A stretch of DNA of 64,000 nt from Microbispora rosea. Its GTDB lineage: Bacteria > Actinomycetota > Actinomycetes > Streptosporangiales > Streptosporangiaceae. A program made the translations under genes and the position numbers. Below the pieces are notes generated by a model. It ran no database searches and was not told the origin of the DNA. It worked only from the letters and a program-made list of their open reading frames with translations. Each line of letters begins with the position of its first letter. The stretch's first letter is position 1. The DNA is taken from the NCBI RefSeq assembly GCF_900156315.1, contig NZ_FTNI01000007.1, forward strand, positions 137,839-201,838, written 5' to 3'. Shown here piece after piece: positions 36,853-45,027 of this stretch.

Positions 36853-39800
36853 CTAGCCGCGCAGCCGCTCGATGAGCGCCTTCGCGTCGCGGATGAGCGC
36901 GTCGCTCGCGGCCTTGTCGGTCACCCTCTTGGGGTCGCCGGCGAAGCCGGTGAACCGCTCCAGGGCCTTGATCGCGTTGTCCTTCTTGCCCATGGCGGCC
37001 TGGTTGGCCGCCTGGTCGAGCTGCGCGATCAGCACGTCGCCGTCCTCGGTCACCGTGCCGGCGCTCCGGAAGGCGGTGAGGAGGGCCTTCACGTCCTCGA
37101 AGGAGGTCGTGACGGTGAAGGCCGCCGTCTTCTTCGTGGCGTGCCCGGCCTTGTCCTCGGCGGTCACGACCAGCTCGTTCTCGCCGAGCGGCAGCTTCCA
37201 GAGGGGGAGCGCCTCGCCCGGCTTGACCTGCAGGTCACCGACGGCCGCGGTCACGCTCGCCACCCCGGACGCGGCGTCCGTGGCGGAGAAGACGGGCGTG
37301 ATCGAGGTCGAGTCGCCGTGGTCACCGGACTCGACGCCGCTGACGGTCAGCGCGGGCGCGGTCTTGTCGATCTTCACGGTGAGGGTGCCCTGCCCGACGT
37401 TGCCGCCGCTGTCGGTGGCCCGGTAGCGGACCTCCGTGGCGCCCTCGGTGCTGAACGTCACCGCGTTGTTGGCGCTCAGCCAGGTGGCGCCGCCGTTGAT
37501 CGAGTACTGCCGGCTCGACACCGTGCCGTTGTCGGTCGCGGTCACCGTCATCGTCACGTTGCCGGTGTACCAGCCGTTCTCACCGTTCGGCTGGGCCGGG
37601 TTGAGCGCGGCCGTCACGGCCGGCGGGGTCTTGTCGGCGACGCCGTCGCCCACGAAGGTGAACGCGTCCACGTCCACGCCGCCGGTCGAGGTGACGTACA
37701 GCTTGCCGCTGCCCGTCGGGGCGTTCTTCAGGTCGGTGGTCACCGTCTGCCAGCCGGCGCCGGCCGGGATCGCGACGGTCGCGAACGGGGCCCCGGTCGG
37801 CGAGTTCCAGCGCAGCGACAGGGTGCCCGCGCCGGTGGCCACGGTCTTCACGGACGTGATGCCGCTGAGGTTCACCGGGTCGTAGCCGATGTAGTCGCCG
37901 GCGTCGAACGAGGTGACCTTGTTGAGGCCGGACGCCGTCTCGTCCTGGGTCTTGGTGACGCCCTTGCTGTCGTCCCCGTGCTCGGCCTGCATGAGCTTCG
38001 GGTTGAGGATCAGCGTCGCGTCGCTGCTCGCGCCGGGGATGCCGTTGGCGCCGTTGTCGCGATAGCTGACCACGACGACGCCGAAGATGTTCTCGGTCTC
38101 GCCGTGCTCGGGCGCGTCGGCCGGGGTCGCCCAGGTGACGGTGCAGCCGGTGCCCGTGGTGATCGGGTGGGCGTGCGTGTCGTGGCCGAGGCCGAAGGTC
38201 CACGCGACCCTGCTGCAGGTCGGGTCGTCGCCGTCCTCCTGGTCGGTCACCTTGACTTTGAACGGAACCGCGTTGCCCCAGTCGATGAACCCGCCGTCGC
38301 CGGGGGTCTCGATGCCGACCGTGGGCGCGGTGTTGCCGACGGTGATCTCGGTCGTGGCGAGGCCGAACCTGCCGCCCGCGTCGGTGACGCGGAGCCTGGC
38401 GGTGTACTGCCCGAGCTTGTCGTAGGTGTGGCTCGCCGTCACACCCTTCGCGTCGAAGGAGCCGTTGCCGTCGAAGTCCCACTCGTAGGTGAGGTCGCCC
38501 GCCTCGGCGTCGGTGGACTTGGCGCCGCTGAACTGGACGGTGAGCGGCGCGTTGCTGCCCGACGTCCTGTCAGCGGTGATCTTCGCCTGCGGCGCCTTGT
38601 TGCCGGGCGAGTAGTCGATGCGGTAGAGGCCCGAGTCGGGGTTGGCGCGGAAGAAGCCGTCGCCGTACTCGAGGACGTAGAGCGCGCCGTCGGGGCCGAA
38701 CTCGAGGTCCATCGGGTTGTCCGTGATGGGCATCGCCATCTTGGTCAGCTCGGCGTTGGGCAGGACCTGCTCGATTTTGGTGACCGGGCCGTCCGGGCCG
38801 GACACGGTGAACGCCGCCAGGTAGTCCTGGGAGAACTCGCCCATGAAGAACTTGTTGTCCCAGTATTCGGGGAACTTCGTCGTCGAGGGGTTGTCCGCGT
38901 CGTAGTGGTAGACCGGGCCGCCCATCGGGGCCTGGCCGTTCTGCGCCGGGTCGAACTCGGTCAGCCCCGACCACTCGGCCGGCTGGTCGCTCGCGCGGTC
39001 GCCGTAGTACAGGTCGGCCGGGGTCGCCGGGGGCAGCTTCTCCAGGCCGGTGTTCCACACGGAGTTGTTGGTCGGGCCGCCCGCGCAGTCGAAGAACTCG
39101 CGCGGCTTGGAGTTCGCGTAGTCCCAGTGGTTGTAGTTGAAGTTGTCGCCGGTGCAGTACGGCCAGCCGCCGTTCATCGGCTTGTTCAGCGGGGTCACGT
39201 TCCACTCGACGTACCCCATCGGGCCGCGGTTGGGGTCGGCGGCGCCGGCGTCCGGTCCGTAGTCGCCCCACGACAGCGTGCCGGATTTCCCGTCGACGTC
39301 CATGCGGAACGGGTTCCGCACGCCCATCACGAAGATCTCGGGCCTGGTCTTGGCGGTGCCCTTCGGGAACAGGTTGCCGTCCGGGACGGTGTAGGAGCCG
39401 TCCTCCTGCACCTTGATCCGCAGGATCTTGCCGCGCAGGTCGTTGGTGTTGCCCGCGCCGCGGCGGTCGTCGAAGCCCGGGTTCATCCCGGGAGCGTCGT
39501 TGTTGGGCGCGAAGCCGTTGGCGCCGGGGGTGCTGGCCGGGGTGTTGTCGCCGGTGGCCAGGTAGAGGTTGCCCTCGTCGTCCCAGTCGAAGTCACCCGC
39601 GACGTGGCAGCACTGCCCGCGGTTGGTCCCGATCTTGATGATGACCTGCTCGGTCGACAGGTCGAGCTTGTCGCCGTCCCACTTGAACCGGGAGAGCTGG
39701 TTGTAGCCCTTCCACTGGTTCCAGTACGACTCGTCGGCGCCCGCGGGCAGAGAGTTGGGCGCGGAGCCGGTCGGAGTCGTCTCCGGGTACGGCCCGGTCA

Positions 39801-40164
39801 TCTGCCTGGGCGCGTAGTAGACGTAGACCCACTTGTTGTTCGCGAAGTCGGGGTCGAGGCCGATCGTCTGCAGGCCGTCTTCGGAGTTGTTGTAGACGTC
39901 GATCGTGTTGACGACCTTGGTGACGCCGGTGGCGGGGTCGGTCATCCGGACGTCGCCGTTGCGGGCGGTGTGCAGCACCCGGCTGTCCGGCAGGATCGCC
40001 ATGTCGATCGGCTCGCCGACGTCCTTGGTGAGGGTGACCTTCTCGTAGTTCTCCCAGTGCAGCGCGTCTTCGTGCGCCTGGGCCGGAGCGGCGGTGAGCG
40101 TCGCCGCGAACGGGAGCGTCAACGCGGCGGCGAGACCGCCGACCAGTATGCGAGTACGCTTCAA
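36853..40164 (-). CDS. Secreted PQQ-dependent sugar-dehydrogenase-like protein with PKD, CBM6-like and FIMAH-like domains (1103 aa)
   Basis: Sec signal peptide to about residue 30. Residues about 45-510 form a glucose/sorbosone-dehydrogenase beta-propeller: G-L-Q-T-I-G-L-D-P-D-F, then G-D-F-D-W-D-D-E-G-N-L-Y-L-A-T-G, R-N-P-F-R-M and L-E-F-G-P-D-G-A-L-Y-V-L. A PKD domain (about 525-610, Y-E-W-D-F-D-G-N-G) follows, then an Ig-like stretch, a CBM6-like carbohydrate-binding domain (about 725-830), two more Ig-like repeats (about 835-1015) and a helical C-terminal region resembling the FIMAH domain (about 1020-1103). Likely oxidises a sugar or polysaccharide outside the cell while bound to it. It is transcribed with the TAT-secreted isomerase-like gene upstream. 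Confidence 0.88.
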   Translation of the reverse strand: MKRTRILVGGLAAALTLPFAATLTAAPAQAHEDALHWENYEKVTLTKDVGEPIDMAILPDSRVLHTARNGDVRMTDPATGVTKVVNTIDVYNNSEDGLQTIGLDPDFANNKWVYVYYAPRQMTGPYPETTPTGSAPNSLPAGADESYWNQWKGYNQLSRFKWDGDKLDLSTEQVIIKIGTNRGQCCHVAGDFDWDDEGNLYLATGDNTPASTPGANGFAPNNDAPGMNPGFDDRRGAGNTNDLRGKILRIKVQEDGSYTVPDGNLFPKGTAKTRPEIFVMGVRNPFRMDVDGKSGTLSWGDYGPDAGAADPNRGPMGYVEWNVTPLNKPMNGGWPYCTGDNFNYNHWDYANSKPREFFDCAGGPTNNSVWNTGLEKLPPATPADLYYGDRASDQPAEWSGLTEFDPAQNGQAPMGGPVYHYDADNPSTTKFPEYWDNKFFMGEFSQDYLAAFTVSGPDGPVTKIEQVLPNAELTKMAMPITDNPMDLEFGPDGALYVLEYGDGFFRANPDSGLYRIDYSPGNKAPQAKITADRTSGSNAPLTVQFSGAKSTDAEAGDLTYEWDFDGNGSFDAKGVTASHTYDKLGQYTARLRVTDAGGRFGLATTEITVGNTAPTVGIETPGDGGFIDWGNAVPFKVKVTDQEDGDDPTCSRVAWTFGLGHDTHAHPITTGTGCTVTWATPADAPEHGETENIFGVVVVSYRDNGANGIPGASSDATLILNPKLMQAEHGDDSKGVTKTQDETASGLNKVTSFDAGDYIGYDPVNLSGITSVKTVATGAGTLSLRWNSPTGAPFATVAIPAGAGWQTVTTDLKNAPTGSGKLYVTSTGGVDVDAFTFVGDGVADKTPPAVTAALNPAQPNGENGWYTGNVTMTVTATDNGTVSSRQYSINGGATWLSANNAVTFSTEGATEVRYRATDSGGNVGQGTLTVKIDKTAPALTVSGVESGDHGDSTSITPVFSATDAASGVASVTAAVGDLQVKPGEALPLWKLPLGENELVVTAEDKAGHATKKTAAFTVTTSFEDVKALLTAFRSAGTVTEDGDVLIAQLDQAANQAAMGKKDNAIKALERFTGFAGDPKRVTDKAASDALIRDAKALIERLRG

Positions 40165-40290
40165 GTCTGCTGCGCCTCTTCTTCCAGGGGGGGTGGCAGG
40201 AAAAGGCGGGCCGCCGCGTGCCGGTGGAACGGGTCGAACGCGTGGCGGTCCGCCATACTCAAGCGATCAGCCGAACTGCTCGGGCGGGCG

Positions 40291-41430
40291 TCAGCCGCGG
40301 AGCTTGGCGATGTTGTCGTAGCTCAGCTTCGAGTACTCCAGGGACTGCGCCGGGTTGGCCGTGCCGCCGGGGGCGTTGTCCTGCTCGTACATCGGGTTGT
40401 GGTAGCCCTTGGCGCCCATCTGGGAGAAGAAGCTCTTGTAGTCGATGTCGCCGGTGCCGAACGGAACCATGTCGTACCCGTTGGAGGTGGCGGTGTTGAT
40501 CTTGCCGTCCTTGGCGTGGAACAGCGGGAACCGCATCGTCTGGGCCTGCACGACGCCGAGCGGGTTGAAGACCTGCGTCTGGGTGGAGCCGTCGGGCGCG
40601 GTGTAGGTCTTGTACTTGTACTGGGCCACGTGCGCCCAGAAGATGTCCATCTCCAGCCAGACCTTGCCCGGGTCGGTCTGCGAGAGGAAGTACTCGAGGC
40701 GGCGGATGCCGGAGGAACGGGTGGGCCGGCCCTGGGCGTCGAGCGGGCCGCTGTCGAGCAGGAAGCTGTAGGCCACGTCGTGGTTGTGGGTGTACAGCTT
40801 GAGGCCGGCCGCGGTGGCGAGCTCGCCCAGCGTGTTCCACTTGTCGGCGGCCACGTCCCAGTCGGCCTTGTAGGCGCTGCCGGTCGGGTCGTTGCCGGTG
40901 CCCACGTGGCTCATGCCGAGGATGTTGGCGATCTCCAGGTGGAGCTTGAAGCGGTCGAGGTCGGCCTGGTTCAGCGGCCAGGAGCCGGGGATGAAGCCGT
41001 GGTTGCCCTCGGCCTCCAGGCCGTTGTCGTCCAGCCATGTGCGCAGCAGGCGGGCGCCCTCGACGGTCTCCAGGTTGGCGCCGCCCTCGGCGTTGGCGTG
41101 CTGGGCGTAGCCGGCGAACTCCACCTGCTTGTAACCGATCCGGCTGAGCTCTTCGAGCACCGGGCGGAAGCCGGACGGGAGGGTGGTCGACCGCGGGTCC
41201 CGTGAGACGGCGTCGCGGACGGTGTACAGGATGATGCCCCGCTTGCCGGGCGGCACGAGCACGCCGTTGCCCGCGGTCGCCGCACGCGCGGCCGACTTCA
41301 TCGGGCCTGCCGCGGCCACGGCGGCGGCCGCCGCCATGCCGGTCGTGGCCGCGAGGAACTGACGGCGGTTGAGCCCCAGCCTGCGTCCGAGGTTGCCGGC
41401 GGTCTCCATCTCTTCTTCGTACGCGCTCAT
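40291..41430 (-). CDS. TAT-secreted sugar phosphate isomerase/epimerase-like TIM-barrel protein (379 aa)
   Basis: The TAT signal has N-R-R-Q-F-L-A-A-T-T near residue 21, followed by a hydrophobic Ala-rich segment to about 50. The rest is a xylose-isomerase-like TIM barrel: L-Y-T-V-R-D near 68, Y-K-Q-V-E-F-A-G near 99, H-N-H-D near 213, W-L-E-M-D near 255, and F-H-A-K-D near 305, giving the Glu/His/Asp pattern of the metal site. It is 126 bp upstream of the PQQ-type dehydrogenase on the same strand, so both probably act outside the membrane on the same sugar. Confidence 0.88.
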   Translation of the reverse strand: MSAYEEEMETAGNLGRRLGLNRRQFLAATTGMAAAAAVAAAGPMKSAARAATAGNGVLVPPGKRGIILYTVRDAVSRDPRSTTLPSGFRPVLEELSRIGYKQVEFAGYAQHANAEGGANLETVEGARLLRTWLDDNGLEAEGNHGFIPGSWPLNQADLDRFKLHLEIANILGMSHVGTGNDPTGSAYKADWDVAADKWNTLGELATAAGLKLYTHNHDVAYSFLLDSGPLDAQGRPTRSSGIRRLEYFLSQTDPGKVWLEMDIFWAHVAQYKYKTYTAPDGSTQTQVFNPLGVVQAQTMRFPLFHAKDGKINTATSNGYDMVPFGTGDIDYKSFFSQMGAKGYHNPMYEQDNAPGGTANPAQSLEYSKLSYDNIAKLRG

Positions 41431-41615
41431 CGTCTAGCCAACTCCATCTGCGTGAAGAACTCGGTCCCCCCGATGACGCGGCCGTGCCGCGGGTGCCTCC
41501 GCTCCTTGTTTCACTCCGGGTCTCACTCCGGCCCTTCGGGACGGTGCGGAGCCACATGGCGAGCAAGTTACGCGACTTCTGCTCAATGGGGAAGAAGTTT
41601 TGCAATGATCTTTTT

Positions 41616-41642
41616 GACTTTGTCTTTGAAGAGGACAAAGTC
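41616..41642. promoter_or_regulatory. Perfect 9-bp inverted repeat GACTTTGTC-N9-GACAAAGTC
   Basis: A symmetric AT-richer site about 190 bp upstream of the isomerase start and 225 bp upstream of the Ebo-operon start. It is placed to control both divergent units and is a candidate operator, perhaps for the ROK regulator at 47545-48732. Confidence 0.5.
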
Positions 41643-41774
41643 GGGCTGTTGGGCGACCGGCTCATCGAGCGGGTGTCGTCGTGATCGCGCCGCGGTGCCC
41701 GTGGTGAGAGCCGGGGACCGGGATCCCGTCACGCTGTTCGTGTGCAGGTGGGGGGACTTTCTATGCCCTCTCGG

Positions 41775-41783
41775 GAAACTTTT
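41775..41783 (+). promoter_or_regulatory. GAAACTTTT element shared with the ROK regulator promoter
   Basis: The same 9-mer occurs in reverse orientation at 48841-48849, upstream of the ROK regulator gene. Both copies have similar flanks (ACTTTTGCTTG here, ACTTTTTGCCTAG there at 48831). The shared element suggests one regulator acts at both places. Confidence 0.4.
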
Positions 41784-41865
41784 GCTTGTCAGTGCCGAAA
41801 GATCCCTCTTACTATCCGAATGTTCCGGGGTCACCCTTCATACCCGAGTTGACGGGAGAGTTACA

Positions 41866-42018
41866 GTGCCGATCGGTGTCTGGCTGGTCGACGCCCGGGG
41901 GGCCGTCGCGACCACAGCCGTGGTCGGGGCGACGGCGGTCCGGGCGGGAGCGGCCCCGCCCACCCAGTACGCCCGGTGGGCGGCGTTCGCGCAGGCCCCG
42001 TCGGCGGTGCGGCCGTGA
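41866..42018 (+). pseudogene. Remnant of an inositol-phosphate-synthase-like gene (50 codons) at the head of the Ebo-type operon
   Basis: A GTG-started frame with a GGGAGAG ribosome binding site encodes G-V-W-L-V-D-A-R-G-A-V-A-T-T followed by an Ala/Val-rich helix. This matches, from memory, the NAD-binding N-terminus (G-V-W-L-(V/I)-G-A-R-G-S-V-A-T-T) of the inositol-3-phosphate-synthase-like enzyme encoded beside SCO3242-type prenyltransferases in Streptomyces. A full enzyme has about 370-400 residues; here the frame ends after 50. The last 15 residues may be the old C-terminus, making this an in-frame internal deletion. The nucleotide-loop Gly (G-A-R-G) is Asp here. Its TGA overlaps the GTG of the next gene, so it may survive as a translated leader. 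Confidence 0.55.
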
Positions 42019-42860
42019 GGGCCTGGTTGGAGCTGGTCCGCGCGCCCGCCGCGCTGTCGGTTCCGGGGGACACGCTCGCCGGCGCCGCGGCGGCCGGACG
42101 ATCGGCCCGGCCCGGCCTCGCCGCCGCGTCGGTGCTGCTCTACTGGGCCGGAATGGCGCTCAACGACTGGTCGGACCGGAAGATCGACGCGAAGGAGCGG
42201 CCGGAACGGCCCATCCCCTCCGGCCGGATCAGCCCGGAGGGCGCGCTCGGCCTCGCCGCCGCACTGACCGGCGCCGGGGTGGCCACCGCCGCGGTCTTCG
42301 GCGGACGCCGAGGGCTCGCGCTCGCGGGCCTGCTCGCCGGCGCCGCCTGGGCCTACGACCTGCGCCTCAAGCACACGGCGGCGGGCCCGGCCGCGATGGC
42401 GGCCTGCCGCGTGCTCGACGTCCTGCTCGGGGCGGGCTCCAACACGCGGGCGGCCGCCCCCATGGCGCTGGCCGTCGGCGCCCACACCTACGGGATCACC
42501 CTGCTCGGCCGCGCCGAGGTGGACGGCGCCACCCCCGCGACCGTCACGCAGGCGCTGGCCGCGACCGGCGCGTCCGCGGCGCTGGCCGCCGTCGCCTGCC
42601 GCGGCGGCGACACCACCGGGCGGCTGGGCGCCGCCGCGATGATCGCCGGCTACCTCGCCACCGCCGGAAGGGCCCAGGCGGCGCTGCGCGCCGACCCCGA
42701 CCCCGAGCAGGTGCGGCAGGCGGTGCGGATGAGCATCCTCGGCCTGATCCCGCTGCAGGCGGCCGCGGTGGCCGGGCGGGGCAGGCTCGCCCAGGCTGCG
42801 GCGCTGCTGGCCGCGCTGCCGGCCGGCCGGTGGCTGTCGGCGAAGGTGGCCACCTCGTGA
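42015..42860 (+). CDS. eboC: EboC-like UbiA-family prenyltransferase (281 aa)
   Basis: Polytopic UbiA-fold protein resembling the SCO3242-type prenyltransferases. The first aspartate motif is N-D-W-S-D-R-K-I-D near residue 48, followed by E-R-P-E-R-P-I-P-S-G. The second region (Y-D-L-R-L-K-H-T near 116) is also typical. In the Ebo system it is thought to act on a membrane-linked metabolite with the other Ebo proteins. GTG 42015 overlaps the stop of the upstream remnant (GTGA), and its own stop overlaps the next start in the same way. Confidence 0.85.
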   Translation: MRAWLELVRAPAALSVPGDTLAGAAAAGRSARPGLAAASVLLYWAGMALNDWSDRKIDAKERPERPIPSGRISPEGALGLAAALTGAGVATAAVFGGRRGLALAGLLAGAAWAYDLRLKHTAAGPAAMAACRVLDVLLGAGSNTRAAAPMALAVGAHTYGITLLGRAEVDGATPATVTQALAATGASAALAAVACRGGDTTGRLGAAAMIAGYLATAGRAQAALRADPDPEQVRQAVRMSILGLIPLQAAAVAGRGRLAQAAALLAALPAGRWLSAKVATS

Positions 42861-43708
42861 CCGTGCTCATGAACTGGGCCTACTGCACCAACGGGTTCCG
42901 CGACCACCCGCTCGACCAGACACTGGAGGTGCTCGCCGACCTCGGCTACACCGGCGCGGCGGTCTCCCTCGACCACGGGCACCTCATGCCCGGGGCCTCC
43001 CCGGCGGAGGTCGGGCGGATCGCGGCGCTGGCGGAGCGGCTCGGCCTGGCCCTCGCCGTCGAGACGGGCGGCCGTTACACGCTCGACCCCCGGCGCAAGC
43101 ACTTCCCGACCCTGCTGCACGACGAGGCCGAGGCGCGGGTGCGTTTCCTGCGCGGGGCCATGCGGACCGCGGCCGACCTCGGCGCGCCCGTGGTGCATCT
43201 GTGGAGCGGCATCCGGCCGCCCGAGGTGCCCGAGCAGGAGGCGTGGGACCGGCTCGTACGGCAGTGCGAGCGCCTGCTCTCCGAGGCGGACGAGGCGGGC
43301 GTCACGCTCGGGTTCGAGCCCGAGCCGGGCATGCTCGTGGCGGATCTCGCCGGATACGAACGGCTGCGCGACCTGCTCGGCGGGCACCCGAGGTTCGGCC
43401 TCACCCTCGACATCGGGCACTGCCGCTGCCTGGAGCCGTACGACGTGACCGAGTGCGTCGAGCGGGCGCTGCCGCACCTGGTGCACGTCCAGATCGAGGA
43501 CATGCGGCGGGGCGTCCACGAGCATCTCGAGTTCGGCGAGGGCGAGATCGACTTCCCGCCCGTGCTCGCCGCCCTCGACGGCTTCGGCGGGCTGGTCGCC
43601 GTCGAACTGGCGAGGCACAGCCACGCGGCGCCCGACGTGGCGCGAAGGTCGATCGAATTCCTGAGGAGGGCACATGACCTGGCTGGCGCGGGCCGTAGCC
43701 GACGTTGA
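42857..43708 (+). CDS. Sugar phosphate isomerase/epimerase-like protein of the Ebo-type operon (283 aa)
   Basis: Xylose-isomerase-like TIM barrel: N-W-A-Y-C-T-N-G-F near the start, L-G-F-E-P-E-P-G-M near residue 155, D-I-G-H-C near 192, H-V-Q-I-E-D near 218 and E-L-A-R-H-S-H near 258. These supply the Glu/Asp/His metal ligands of the fold. The opening W-A-Y-C-T-N resembles L-A-Y-C-T-N in the EboE-like protein of this operon, so the two may be distant paralogues. GTG 42857 gives a GTGA overlap with eboC; its 3' end overlaps the EboA-like gene by 35 bp. Confidence 0.84.
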   Translation: MTVLMNWAYCTNGFRDHPLDQTLEVLADLGYTGAAVSLDHGHLMPGASPAEVGRIAALAERLGLALAVETGGRYTLDPRRKHFPTLLHDEAEARVRFLRGAMRTAADLGAPVVHLWSGIRPPEVPEQEAWDRLVRQCERLLSEADEAGVTLGFEPEPGMLVADLAGYERLRDLLGGHPRFGLTLDIGHCRCLEPYDVTECVERALPHLVHVQIEDMRRGVHEHLEFGEGEIDFPPVLAALDGFGGLVAVELARHSHAAPDVARRSIEFLRRAHDLAGAGRSRR

Positions 43709-44177
43709 GCGCGACCCTGAGACCGTCTACGCGGTGTTCCCGCGGGCCGCGCGGGAGGGCGGCCCGGGCGCCCGCGCGGAGCTGCTGAGAACGCTCACGA
43801 AGACCGTGCAGGACCCCGTGGCGGCCATCACGAAGCTCTACTGGCAGGGCGACGCGGGGGAGCGGCTGGAGATCCTGGAGTCGCTTCCGCAGCTCGACCT
43901 CGGTCCGGCCGCTCTCCCGCTCGTCCACGACGCCCTGCGGACCAACGACACCCGGCTGGTCGCCGCCGCGCTCGGCCCGTACGGCTCGGCCTGGCTTGAC
44001 GACCACGCCTTCCGGCAGGGCGTGCTCAAGTGCGTTTTCATGTCCGTCCCGCTCACGTCCGTCGAGGGCCTCGACCGGCGGTTCGACGAGGAGCTGCGGC
44101 GCATGCTCGCCGACTTCGCCGCCGAGCGCCGCGCGGCCGGACGGCCCGTTCCCCCCGACGTTCTCGAGAGGCTCTGA
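43674..44177 (+). CDS. eboA: EboA-domain protein (167 aa)
   Basis: All-helical protein, with helices such as R-A-E-L-L-R-T-L-T-K-T-V and L-P-L-V-H-D-A-L-R-T-N-D-T-R-L-V-A-A-A-L near residues 85-105, followed by W-L-D-D-H-A-F-R-Q-G-V-L-K-C-V-F. This resembles the EboA family, whose molecular role is unknown but which is needed with the other Ebo proteins for moving a metabolite toward the cell surface in cyanobacteria. It is encoded between the TIM-barrel gene and the TatD-like gene. Confidence 0.82.
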   Translation: MTWLARAVADVERDPETVYAVFPRAAREGGPGARAELLRTLTKTVQDPVAAITKLYWQGDAGERLEILESLPQLDLGPAALPLVHDALRTNDTRLVAAALGPYGSAWLDDHAFRQGVLKCVFMSVPLTSVEGLDRRFDEELRRMLADFAAERRAAGRPVPPDVLERL

Positions 44178-44183
44178 TTCCCG

Positions 44184-45026
44184 ATGAGGATCTTCGACCC
44201 CCACGTCCACATGACGTCCCGCACGACGGACGACTACGAGCGCATGTACGCCGCCGGGGTCCGTGCCGTCGTGGAGCCCGCCTTCTGGCTCGGCCAGCCG
44301 CGCACGAACGTCGGCAGCTTCCTCGACTACTTCGACGCGCTGCTCGGCTGGGAGCCGTACCGCGCCGCGCAGTACGGCATCCGCCACCACTGCACGCTCG
44401 CGCTCAACCCCAAGGAGGCCAACGACCCGCGCTGCGCGGGCGTGCTGGACGAGCTGCCCCGCTACCTGCTGAAGGACTCCGTCGTGGCGGTCGGCGAGGT
44501 GGGCTACGACTCGGTGACGCCGGAGGAGGACCGCGTCTTCGAGGCCCAGCTCGCGCTGGCCGACGAGCACGGCCTGCCGGTGCTCGTGCACACCCCGCAC
44601 CGCGACAAGGCGGCCGGGACCCGGCGGACGCTCGACGTGGTCAAGGGCATGGAGCCTGGCAGGGTCCTCGTCGACCACCTCAACGAGCTGACCGTCGGCA
44701 TGGTCCGCGACGCCGGGTGCTGGGCGGGTTTCTCGATCTACCCGGACACCAAGATGGACCCGGACCGGATGGTGGCGATCCTCAAGGAGTACGGCACCGA
44801 GCGGATGATCGTGAACTCCGCCGCCGACTGGGGGCGCAGCGATGTGCTCAAGACCCGCGAGGTCGGCGAGGCCATGCTGGCCGCCGGGTTCACCGACGAC
44901 GACGTGGACCAGGTGCTGTGGCGGAACCCGGTCGCGTTCTACGGCCAGAGCGGGCGCCTGCACCTGGACGACGTCGAGTCCGGCGGCGACTACGAGGGCA
45001 ACACGATCCTGCGCGGGACGCGCTGA
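44184..45026 (+). CDS. eboB: EboB-like TatD-family metal-dependent hydrolase (280 aa)
   Basis: Amidohydrolase-fold protein: F-D-P-H-V-H-M near residue 4-10 gives the first metal-binding His pair, H-C-T-L-A-L-N-P near 70, G-E-V-G-Y-D near 106, V-L-V-H-T-P-H near 133, D-H-L-N near 168 and N-S-A-A-D-W-G near 211 with the conserved Asp. The substrate is unknown. It is coupled closely to eboA (6 bp) and eboE (1 bp). Confidence 0.86.
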   Translation: MRIFDPHVHMTSRTTDDYERMYAAGVRAVVEPAFWLGQPRTNVGSFLDYFDALLGWEPYRAAQYGIRHHCTLALNPKEANDPRCAGVLDELPRYLLKDSVVAVGEVGYDSVTPEEDRVFEAQLALADEHGLPVLVHTPHRDKAAGTRRTLDVVKGMEPGRVLVDHLNELTVGMVRDAGCWAGFSIYPDTKMDPDRMVAILKEYGTERMIVNSAADWGRSDVLKTREVGEAMLAAGFTDDDVDQVLWRNPVAFYGQSGRLHLDDVESGGDYEGNTILRGTR

Positions 45027-45027
45027 C

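Larger units (their letters stand above)
41431..41865. other. Divergent regulatory region between the isomerase/dehydrogenase pair and the Ebo-type operon
   Basis: A 435-bp region without a recognisable gene. It is AT-rich from 41575 to 41650 and from 41755 to 41825, and contains the inverted repeat and the GAAACTTTT element listed separately. Confidence 0.6.

Noticed and set aside
36799-41205. 1468-codon plus-strand ORF across the dehydrogenase and isomerase genes
   Set aside because: Low-complexity Val/Gly/Arg product without motifs; the opposite strand encodes two well-recognised secreted proteins.
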